From CAZKTS01 sp964555735 (GTDB lineage: Bacteria > Actinomycetota > Acidimicrobiia > IMCC26256 > PALSA-555), in assembly GCA_964555735.1 (NCBI GenBank), contig CAZKTS010000339.1, positions 1 to 9,443 of the forward strand: 9,443 nucleotides of DNA, written 5' to 3'. The notes below the pieces were generated by a model, which was not told the origin of the DNA, ran no database searches, and saw nothing but the letters and a program-made list of their open reading frames with translations. A program made the position numbers and the translations under genes. This document shows, piece after piece, positions 1-5,680 of the stretch (position 1 is the first letter of the stretch; the number at the start of each line of letters is the position of its first letter).

Positions 1-410
1 CGTGCGACGCCGTTGGCCATGAAGAGCAGCACGACCGCCAGCACGGGCGTGATCACCAAGCTCGCCACGAGCGCGACGTGCTGGTCGGCCGGGAACGGGT
101 CGAGGTTGAGCGCGTGGTAGCCGAGATGCGGCAGCCACGCCACGAGCCAGACGAGCCCGGTGGTCAGCAGCAACGGCCGGCTGATCCAGACGAACGCGCA
201 GATCGCGAGCACGACCAGCCCGAGCAGGGTGGCGCCGTAGTCACGGAGCAGATGCTCGTTGTACGGGCCGTCGGGCGACACCCACGCGGCTCCGAGCCCG
301 GGGAAGTCGTCGAAGAACGACCGCGGCGCGACGAGGCTCCACACCGCGATGACCGCGCTCGGGACTGCCATCAGGACCAGCACGATCCGTGCTGCGGTCG
401 ACGTTCTCAT
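1..410 (-). CDS. Small multi-pass membrane protein (3' end outside window)
   Basis: The minus strand is open from an ATG at 410 to the window edge, giving 136 codons of an incomplete protein. It begins MRTSTAARIV. Four hydrophobic stretches fit membrane segments, at about residues 7-28, 60-77, 80-96 and 112-131. Between the first two is a polar loop containing SFFDDFPG, SPDGPYNEHLLRDYGA and a Trp/Pro pair, which looks like a conserved extracytoplasmic or interfacial motif. A WLPHLGYHAL stretch gives two histidines near a membrane face. The ATG overlaps the stop codon of the upstream epimerase-like gene (ATGA, 407-410), so it is probably translationally coupled and is the third gene of the Rrf2-led operon. 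I do not recognise a named family with certainty; it resembles small uncharacterised actinobacterial membrane proteins. The function is unknown. The context suggests a redox- or stress-related role, but that is only inference. Confidence 0.8.
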   Translation of the reverse strand, partial: MRTSTAARIVLVLMAVPSAVIAVWSLVAPRSFFDDFPGLGAAWVSPDGPYNEHLLRDYGATLLGLVVLAICAFVWISRPLLLTTGLVWLVAWLPHLGYHALNLDPFPADQHVALVASLVITPVLAVVLLFMANGVA

Positions 411-1360
411 GTCTGTGCTCCCTGCTCTCGCGCGGGTGCGCGTCGGTCGTCCGTCATCGCGGCGGCCACCTGCTGCCAACCGTCGCGGACGCTCGGGTAG
501 CGCGGCCGCCACGACGTGGCGGTCTCGAAGCGGTCGTTCGAGACCCGCTGCGAGCGCTGGAACAGGCCGGCCTTCGAGCCGGCGAGCTTCCCCAGCGCGC
601 GCATCGTGAGGCGAGGCCGCTTGAAGCCGAACGCATCGGCGAGCGCCGCGTAGAACTCCTCGACGGTCACCGGCTCGTCGTCCACCACGTTGAAGACGCC
701 CGACGGCGCGCCGAGCGCCGTGACCACGGCGGACGCGGCGTCGTCGAGGTGGATCGATGCCCAGTACGCGTCCGACGGTCCGAGCTGCGACGCGACCCGT
801 CGTCGCGCGAGCCGCACCATGTCGTCGGTGTGCTTCGAACCCGCGCCGTAGAAGTAGCCGAACCGCAGCACCACGCCCGCGCCACCGGCCGCAGCGAAGC
901 GCGCGGCTTCGGCCTCGGCGACGAGCATCGCGTCCACGAACGGCGGGACGTCGAGCGGAACGTCTTCATCGATCCAGGTGTCGCCGCGGTCGGGATACAG
1001 GAAGGCGATCGACTCCTGGACGAAGTGCTCGGCGCGGGCGGAGAGCGCGGCGTCGACCAGAGAGCGGGAGGCCTCGCGCCGCAGGCGGTCGTTGGTTGCC
1101 CACGCCGTGGCGCGCAACGCCTTCGCGGGAGGCGGGATGTTGGTGGCGAGGTTGCAGACCGCGTCGTGACCCGCGACCGCGTCGACGAGCGCGGGTGGGT
1201 CGAACAGGTCGACCCGGGCCGGTGTGGCACCCGCGGCCCGCAGCTGCTCGGCCTTGGCGTCGCTGCGCGCGACGCCGGTGACCTCGTGCCCCGCGCCGAC
1301 GAGGGCGGGGACCACCCGGCTGCCGATCGCTCCGGTCGCACCGCTGACGAACACCTTCAT
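407..1360 (-). CDS. Atypical NAD(P)-binding SDR / NAD-dependent epimerase-like protein
   Basis: This is a 317-aa extended-SDR-type protein starting MKVFVSGATGAIGS. The glycine-rich dinucleotide motif GxxGxxG is at residues 7-13, an acidic VDLFD follows at 50-54, and IHLDDAA at 203-209 matches the usual late epimerase motif. The chosen ATG at 1360 places the Rossmann motif at the N-terminus and overlaps the Rrf2 stop codon (ATGA). The same frame stays open further upstream only as a shadow of the regulator gene. An oddity is that the position of the catalytic YxxxK motif, just before AEAEAARF, reads FVDAM (141-145). Both Tyr and Lys are therefore replaced, although Ser117 of the usual Ser-Tyr-Lys triad may remain. 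This suggests an atypical SDR that binds NAD(P)(H) without classical dehydrogenase or epimerase chemistry, perhaps a redox sensor in the NmrA sense. The substrate is unknown. The family assignment is firm, the loss of catalysis is an inference, and the cofactor preference cannot be told from sequence alone. Confidence 0.92.
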   Translation of the reverse strand: MKVFVSGATGAIGSRVVPALVGAGHEVTGVARSDAKAEQLRAAGATPARVDLFDPPALVDAVAGHDAVCNLATNIPPPAKALRATAWATNDRLRREASRSLVDAALSARAEHFVQESIAFLYPDRGDTWIDEDVPLDVPPFVDAMLVAEAEAARFAAAGGAGVVLRFGYFYGAGSKHTDDMVRLARRRVASQLGPSDAYWASIHLDDAASAVVTALGAPSGVFNVVDDEPVTVEEFYAALADAFGFKRPRLTMRALGKLAGSKAGLFQRSQRVSNDRFETATSWRPRYPSVRDGWQQVAAAMTDDRRAPAREQGAQT

Positions 1361-1845
1361 CGCAGAACCTCCTGGAACCAGTCGATGCCCTTCTCGATGG
1401 CCGCGGCCGGCGCGCTCGCGGCGATCATCCCGACCAGATCGGCGAGGGTGACCGCCGCCAGCTCGGCCCGCCACGCCGCGTCGGCGCGGTCCATCACCGC
1501 GTGGATCGAGCACGGCACCCGGTACTCCCGCGCGGGGAGCGCGGTGGGGCCGCGGCGGCGGATCTCGGTGCAGCGGAACGCCGGCGTCTCGCCGTCGATG
1601 GCCTCGACGACGTCGAGCATCGTCACCTCGGTGGCGGGGCGGGCGAGCCGGTACCCACCGCGCCGCCCGGGGACCGACTCGAGGATCCCGGCGTTCGAGA
1701 GCGCCTGGAGGTGCTTGGCGAGGTAGGCCGGCGGCACGCCGTGGTACTCGGCCATGCGCGAGGCGGGGAGGGCGTGGCCCGGTGGCACCAGCGCCACGAG
1801 GCCGGCGCAGTGGAGTCCCCACTCGACGCCTTCGCTCAGCTTCAT
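1357..1845 (-). CDS. Rrf2-family regulator, RsrR-like [2Fe-2S] redox sensor
   Basis: This is a 162-aa winged-helix regulator of the Rrf2 family. The DNA-binding region spans about residues 25-70, with SRMAEYHGVPPAYLAKHLQ as the recognition part and GRRGGYRLAR as the wing. From the MKLSEGVEWGLHC start, the residues are Glu8, Trp9, His12, Cys92 and Cys112. Streptomyces RsrR is known to bind a [2Fe-2S] cluster through Glu8, His12, Cys90 and Cys110, with Trp9 beside the cluster. The N-terminal numbering is identical and the 20-residue cysteine spacing is kept. The three-cysteine arrangement of IscR and NsrR is absent. A GTG at 1860 would add five residues, but the ligand numbering favours the ATG at 1845. 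The gene leads an operon with the epimerase-like and membrane-protein genes and probably represses itself through the palindrome at 1876-1887. Rrf2 membership is near certain, and the RsrR-type cluster is a strong inference from motifs. Confidence 0.93.
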   Translation of the reverse strand: MKLSEGVEWGLHCAGLVALVPPGHALPASRMAEYHGVPPAYLAKHLQALSNAGILESVPGRRGGYRLARPATEVTMLDVVEAIDGETPAFRCTEIRRRGPTALPAREYRVPCSIHAVMDRADAAWRAELAAVTLADLVGMIAASAPAAAIEKGIDWFQEVLR

Positions 1846-1868
1846 CGGGACCACCGGCACATACCCGG

Positions 1869-1897
1869 ACTCTACATATCCGGATATCTGGTGTCCA
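1869..1897 (-). promoter_or_regulatory. Promoter of the Rrf2 operon
   Basis: Read on the minus strand, TGGACA (1897-1892) is a close match to the -35 consensus. It is followed by exactly 17 bases and then TAGAGT (1874-1869), a TANNNT -10 element. Transcription would start near 1862, leaving a leader of about 17 bases before the ATG at 1845. The promoter sits in the 61-bp gap after the thioesterase stop, so the Rrf2 operon can be transcribed independently of its upstream neighbour. Confidence 0.7.
1876..1887. promoter_or_regulatory. Palindromic operator ATATCCGGATAT, probable Rrf2 site
   Basis: This is a perfect 12-bp palindrome lying wholly inside the 17-bp spacer between -35 and -10, where a bound dimeric repressor would block RNA polymerase. 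A partial direct copy, ATACCCGGA, lies 15 bp away (1861-1869) around the start of transcription and could be a half-site. Its A/T-rich ends stand out against the GC-rich surroundings. Binding by the adjacent Rrf2 protein is an inference from position and from the family's habit of autoregulation. Confidence 0.65.
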
Positions 1898-1906
1898 GGT
1901 CTGGGC

Positions 1907-2746
1907 TCAGCCTCCCGGCAGATGGTCGACGAGCAGCGACTGGAGCGAGCGGCCGATGCGGCCGTCGGCGTCGTGGAGGACGCTCTCGGCCAGGCCCACT
2001 CCCCGGGTCTCGGCGTGGGTGACCGCGTCGATCGCGACCCACTCGCCCACCGGATGACGGTGCAGGTACAGGGTGAGGTCCGGGTTGATGAAGAGGTACC
2101 GGCCGCGCTCGAGCGCCGCGCTCACCCCGTTGCCGAAGTCGCCCGCGGCGGCGGCCCGCTGAAGGGGCGAGATCGGCTCGCCGGCGACCACCGGTTGGCG
2201 GAGCCGGAACCACACCGCGGCCGGACCGGTCTCGGCCCAGCTGCCCCGGGCCATGCGCACGTCGACCGCGCGCCAGAACCCCACGGGCATGAGCGCGCTC
2301 GGCCGCTGGTCGCTCAGCGCGAAGTTGATGAAGAACGGATCCGCGTCGTCGGGGCGCGGGAAGTCCAGCGCGACCCGCTCGGGCACCGGCAGCTCGAGGT
2401 CGTCGGTGCGCAGACGCAACGCCGTGCCACGCGCGACCTCGACGTCATCGTGGAGCAGTCGCGACTGCACCCACTGCACCTTCTTACCGGGACGCAGGGT
2501 CTCGGTCGCCACGGTCAACGGCGCGAGCGGCACCGGACGCAGCAGCTCGATCGTCAGCCGGGCGACGAAGTGCGCCGGACCGGGATCCCACCGCTCCACC
2601 TCGCCCGCGAGCAGCGCGGCGGGAGCACCGCCATGCTGCGCGTCCGGTGACCACGGGCCGCGCGCGAGATCGGTCGGGACGACCCGCTCACCGTCGCGGT
2701 GGAAGACCGCGTCGGGCAGCTCGTCGTCGCTCACGGCGTCGGGCAC
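1907..2746 (-). CDS. Acyl-CoA thioesterase-like double-hotdog protein (4HBT_3 type)
   Basis: This is a 279-aa protein resembling actinobacterial TesB-like thioesterases, which hydrolyse acyl-CoA to free acid and CoA in the cytoplasm. The N-terminal hotdog carries QHGGAPAALLAGEVER (37-52), typical of the family, followed by TIELLRPVPLAPL. The C-terminal half has FINPDLTLYLHRHPVGEWVAIDA (219-241) and ends with a GLAES...DGRIGRSLQSLLVD strand set (251-274), matching the second hotdog of the 4HBT_3 group. The frame is open back to 2824, but a GTG at 2746 lies 7 bases after a TACGCT -10 element (2759-2754), which points to a leaderless start there. The resulting length fits the family, and another GTG at 2734 is possible. 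It diverges from the SnoaL-like gene and lies upstream of the Rrf2 operon on the same strand. The acyl substrate cannot be read from the sequence. Confidence 0.87.
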   Translation of the reverse strand: MPDAVSDDELPDAVFHRDGERVVPTDLARGPWSPDAQHGGAPAALLAGEVERWDPGPAHFVARLTIELLRPVPLAPLTVATETLRPGKKVQWVQSRLLHDDVEVARGTALRLRTDDLELPVPERVALDFPRPDDADPFFINFALSDQRPSALMPVGFWRAVDVRMARGSWAETGPAAVWFRLRQPVVAGEPISPLQRAAAAGDFGNGVSAALERGRYLFINPDLTLYLHRHPVGEWVAIDAVTHAETRGVGLAESVLHDADGRIGRSLQSLLVDHLPGG

Positions 2747-2750
2747 GGCG

Positions 2751-2766
2751 CGCAGCGTACGCTGCG
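2751..2766. promoter_or_regulatory. Perfect 16-bp palindrome with a -10 element on each strand
   Basis: CGCAGCGTACGCTGCG is its own reverse complement and so carries TACGCT on both strands (plus 2758-2763, minus 2759-2754). The minus copy is 7 bases before the thioesterase GTG, and the plus copy would start a transcript near 2770 with a leader of about 54 bases before the SnoaL-like ATG. It may be a symmetric bidirectional promoter core, a regulator site, or both. I see no convincing -35 on either side. Confidence 0.5.
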
Positions 2767-2823
2767 GGACGCCGACGGCGGCTGTGTCATCCGGCACACC
2801 GCCCCATCCGGACGGGGGAACCA

Positions 2824-3270
2824 ATGGCGCACTCGCGCGAAGAGGTCGAAGCGGAGTTCAAGAAGTACGTCGAGCGCGGCGAGGCCAACGACTGGAGCGC
2901 GTGGGCCGACCAGTTCACGGAGGACGCGCGCTACATCGAGCACGCCATGGGCACGTTCCAGGGTCGCGAGGCCATCCGCGAGTGGATCGTCGCAACGATG
3001 GGGTCGGTGTCGGGGATGAGCTTCCCGCACGACTGGTACGTCATCGACGGTGACCGCGTGATCATGTACTGCTGGAACGTGTTCGACCCGCTGCCGGGGA
3101 TGAAGGGCGAGTACAAGTTCGCGGTCGTCACCATCCTCGAGTACGCGGGCGACGGCCTGTGGTCGCTCGAGGAGGACGTCTACAACGAGAAGGAGGCCGA
3201 GGAGGTCCTCGGTCGCTTCCTCACCGAGGCCGCCGCCGCCGGTCACGCCCCGCCCGCCGGCCCCGAGTAG
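2824..3270 (+). CDS. SnoaL-like / NTF2-fold domain protein
   Basis: This is a 148-aa cytoplasmic protein of the NTF2-like superfamily, whose members include small isomerases, dehydratases and ligand-binding proteins. The pattern is typical: an N-terminal helix with VEAEFKKYVERGEANDWSAWADQFTEDARYIEH, then GTFQGREAIREWI, then a run of beta strands with WYVIDGDRVIMYCWNVF (71-87) and KFAVVTILEYAGDGLWSLEEDVYN. Asp35 in FTEDARY and His40 occupy places that often line the pocket in this fold. The ATG is preceded by GGGGGAA (2814-2820), a usable ribosome binding site, whereas upstream codons in the frame have none. It diverges from the thioesterase-like gene, and such proteins are often found beside lipid or CoA-ester metabolism, so a shared pathway is plausible but unproven. 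No substrate can be assigned. Confidence 0.88.
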   Translation: MAHSREEVEAEFKKYVERGEANDWSAWADQFTEDARYIEHAMGTFQGREAIREWIVATMGSVSGMSFPHDWYVIDGDRVIMYCWNVFDPLPGMKGEYKFAVVTILEYAGDGLWSLEEDVYNEKEAEEVLGRFLTEAAAAGHAPPAGPE

Positions 3271-3305
3271 CGCCGGGAACCGGAGGCGCCGTCGCCACCG
3301 TCCAA

Positions 3306-3323
3306 GGGGTTCCACGCAACCCC
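3306..3323 (+). other. Small stem-loop before the SIMPL gene
   Basis: GGGGTT (3306-3311) and AACCCC (3318-3323) pair perfectly around a 6-base loop, between the SnoaL-like stop and the SIMPL ribosome binding site. The stem is short and lacks a T-run, so it may be a weak RNA structure or chance. Confidence 0.25.
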
Positions 3324-3340
3324 ACGACGGGAGCAGACCG

Positions 3341-4108
3341 ATGCGCCACCACCTCACCGGAGCCCGCCGCCTCACCGCGGCACTGATCCTCGGCATCGTC
3401 GCCGTGGCCCTCGTGGCCGTGCCGGCCGGGGCCCGCACCGCGGGCCAGACCGACGACGACCCGCCGACGACCAGCACCGAGGAGCCGCGCACGATCACCG
3501 TGTCGGCGACCGGTGACGTCCGGGGCATCCCCGACGTCATGGAGCTCACCATCGGCGTGTCGTCGCGCGAGAGCTCGGCCGGTGAGGCGCTCCTGCGCAA
3601 CAGCGAGCGCGCCGCGAAGGTGATCGACGTGCTTCGCGAGGCGGGGGTCGACGAGCAGGACATCCAGACGAGCAGCCTCTACGTGTCGCCGGTCTACGAC
3701 GACGAGGGCGAGAACGTCATCGCCTACTCCGTGAGCAACACCGTCGAGGCGCGCATCAAGGCGCTCGACAAGGTGGGCAAGGTCGTCGACGCGGCCACCA
3801 GCGTCGCCGGCAACGACATCGTCGTGAGCGGCCTCTCCTTCTCCTTCGACGACAACACCGAGCTGGTGACCCAGGCCCGCACGACCGCGGTGAAGCGGGC
3901 GCGCGCGCAGGCGGAGCAGCTCGCCGCGGCGGCCGACGTGCAGCTCGGCGACCTGCTCACGCTGACCGAGGACTCGACGCCGCAGGGCCCGGTGGTGGAC
4001 GCCGCACCCCGCGCCGCGTCGGAGTCGGCCGCCGACGCCGCGCCCCCGGTGGAGCCCGGCTCGCAGGCGCTCTCGGTGCGGGTGACGATGGTCTACGCGA
4101 TCCGCTGA
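3341..4108 (+). CDS. Secreted SIMPL-domain (DUF541) protein
   Basis: This is a 255-aa exported protein. Residues 1-31 form a signal peptide: basic MRHHLTGARR, a hydrophobic core LTAALILGIVAVALVAV, and a likely cut after AGA at 31. A short acidic and Thr/Pro-rich linker follows (33-50). The SIMPL domain then runs to the C-terminus, beginning TITVSATGDVRGIPDVMELTIGVSS (51-75), with the usual helix SERAAKVIDVLREAGVDEQDIQTSSLYVSPVYDD (88-121) and a second repeat-like unit ending SVRVTMVYAI. SIMPL proteins (E. coli YggE/BP26 group) form oligomeric rings in the periplasm or outside the cell and are loosely linked to stress tolerance, but the biochemical role is not settled. GGGAG at 3329-3333 is a ribosome binding site 7 bases from the ATG. 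The gene is followed by a strong hairpin, so it may be transcribed alone or with the SnoaL-like gene 70 bp upstream. Confidence 0.9.
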   Translation: MRHHLTGARRLTAALILGIVAVALVAVPAGARTAGQTDDDPPTTSTEEPRTITVSATGDVRGIPDVMELTIGVSSRESSAGEALLRNSERAAKVIDVLREAGVDEQDIQTSSLYVSPVYDDEGENVIAYSVSNTVEARIKALDKVGKVVDAATSVAGNDIVVSGLSFSFDDNTELVTQARTTAVKRARAQAEQLAAAADVQLGDLLTLTEDSTPQGPVVDAAPRAASESAADAAPPVEPGSQALSVRVTMVYAIR

Positions 4109-4118
4109 CGCCGGCGAC

Positions 4119-4159
4119 GCGCCCGCCCCGCTCCTCGCTCCGGGACCCGGGGCGGGCGC
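4119..4159 (+). terminator. GC-rich hairpin terminator after the SIMPL gene
   Basis: GCGCCCGCCCCG (4119-4130) and its exact reverse complement (4148-4159) form a 12-bp stem with a 17-base loop, starting 10 bases after the SIMPL stop. There is no T-run, only AAAT after the stem. High-GC actinobacteria often use such T-less hairpins, so termination is likely but not certain. The rest of the gap up to 4221 shows no clear promoter. Confidence 0.6.
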
Positions 4160-4221
4160 AAATGCCGCGAAGGCGACGAGCCCGTTCTCCGGGGAGGGCC
4201 GCGCGAGACTGACCGGGCCCC

Positions 4222-5655
4222 ATGCTCTTTCCCACCGTCACCTTCGCGATCTTCTTCATGATCGTGCTTCCGGTGTCGTGGCTGTTGATGCCGCGCCGAC
4301 GCCGCTGGAAGCTGTTCATGCTCGCGGCGTCGTATTTCTTCTACGGCTACTGGGACTGGCGGTTCGTCCTCCTCATCGCCGCCTCGACGGTCGCCAACCA
4401 GTTCTTCGCCACACGCATCCACGCGGCCGACGTCGAGCGGCACCGGCGCCTCTGGCTGACCGCCGCGGTCGTCGTCAACCTCGGCGTCCTCGGCTACTTC
4501 AAGTACTACGACTTCTTCGTCACGTCGGCGACGAACACGCTCGACCAGCTGGGCATCGGCATCTCGCCGGAGATCGTGGCGATCACGCTGCCCGTCGGGA
4601 TCTCGTTCTTCACCTTCCAGGCCCTCAGCTACGTCATCGACACGTACCGGCGCACGTACCAGCCCGGACGGCTCATCGACTTCGCCGTCTACCTCTCGTT
4701 CTTCCCGCACATCGTCGCCGGACCGATCGTGCGGGCCGCCGAGTTCATGCCGCAGCTCAAGGAGCGGCACGACCCCCGGAAGATCGACTCGAGCCGCGCC
4801 TTCTTCCTGATCTTCATCGGTCTGTTCAAGAAGGTGGTGATCGCCAACGTCTTGGCGACGGAGATCGTCGACCAGGTGTTCGCGTCGCCCAACCGCTACT
4901 CCGGCTTCACCGTCCTGATCGCGGTCTACGCGTACGCGGTGCAGATCTACGCCGACTTCAGCGGCTACACGGACATGGCGATCGGACTCGCGCTGCTGCT
5001 CGGCTTCCGGTTCCCCCAGAACTTCGACAGCCCGTACGCGTCGACGTCGATCCAGGACTTCTGGCGGCGGTGGCACATGACGCTGTCGCGCTGGCTGCGC
5101 GACTACCTCTACATCCCGCTCGGCGGGAACCGCGGATCCAGCTTCGCGACCTACCGCAACCTGATGATCACCATGGTGCTCGGCGGGCTGTGGCACGGCG
5201 CGGCGTGGACGTTCGTCGTGTGGGGCGCGATCCACGGGTTCTTCTTGTGCGTCGAGCACGCGCGGCGGACGCGACGCGAGCGACTCGGGCTGCCCGACCC
5301 GGTCGACACGCTGCGGCGACGCGTCGTCAGCCGCATCATCACGTTCAACATCGTCTGCCTCGCGTGGGTGTTCTTCCGTGCGGAGTCGTTCTCGAACGCG
5401 TGGGACGTCCTCGGCCGGATCGTCGACTTCTCGAGCTGGCTCGACCCCGCGCCGCTCGTCACCGTGGGGGTGTTGCTCGCCATCGCGGCGGGCATGGGTG
5501 AGCAGTACATCCCGCGCGACGTCATGGGGCGGGCCATGGCCCGGTTCTCGCGCCTCGCGCCGATGGCGCAGGGCGCGGTGCTCGGCGTCGCGCTCCTGGT
5601 GACCAACACGATGGGCCCGGCCGGCGTGGCCCCCTTCATCTACTTCAAGTTCTGA
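4222..5655 (+). CDS. MBOAT-family O-acyltransferase (AlgI/PatA-like)
   Basis: This is a 477-aa polytopic membrane protein of the MBOAT family, AlgI/DltB/PatA branch. These proteins pass an acyl group, usually acetyl, from a cytoplasmic donor across the membrane to a partner that modifies a cell-surface polymer. Diagnostic stretches are LPVGISFFTFQALSYVIDTYR (123-143), FFPHIVAGPIVR (160-171), YADFSGYTDMAIG (243-255), FWRRWHMTLSRWLRDYLYIPLGGN (280-303) and GGLWHGAAWTFVVWGAIHG (321-339). The invariant catalytic His of the family is His325 in WHG, and His285 in FWRRWH is the second conserved His. Length and order match AlgI-type proteins. The ATG at 4222 has no good ribosome binding site; the GGGGAGGG at 4191-4198 is too far away. 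The SGNH gene follows 25 bp downstream and is the likely partner. The polymer substrate is not indicated by neighbouring genes. Confidence 0.95.
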   Translation: MLFPTVTFAIFFMIVLPVSWLLMPRRRRWKLFMLAASYFFYGYWDWRFVLLIAASTVANQFFATRIHAADVERHRRLWLTAAVVVNLGVLGYFKYYDFFVTSATNTLDQLGIGISPEIVAITLPVGISFFTFQALSYVIDTYRRTYQPGRLIDFAVYLSFFPHIVAGPIVRAAEFMPQLKERHDPRKIDSSRAFFLIFIGLFKKVVIANVLATEIVDQVFASPNRYSGFTVLIAVYAYAVQIYADFSGYTDMAIGLALLLGFRFPQNFDSPYASTSIQDFWRRWHMTLSRWLRDYLYIPLGGNRGSSFATYRNLMITMVLGGLWHGAAWTFVVWGAIHGFFLCVEHARRTRRERLGLPDPVDTLRRRVVSRIITFNIVCLAWVFFRAESFSNAWDVLGRIVDFSSWLDPAPLVTVGVLLAIAAGMGEQYIPRDVMGRAMARFSRLAPMAQGAVLGVALLVTNTMGPAGVAPFIYFKF

Positions 5656-5680
5656 GCTCCCGGTCCCCGAGGAACCGAGC

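Noticed and set aside
389..1726. Plus-strand open frame of 445 codons across the Rrf2 operon
   Set aside because: It is antisense to two genes with recognisable motifs, its composition is Arg/Gly-rich, and it has no start signals.
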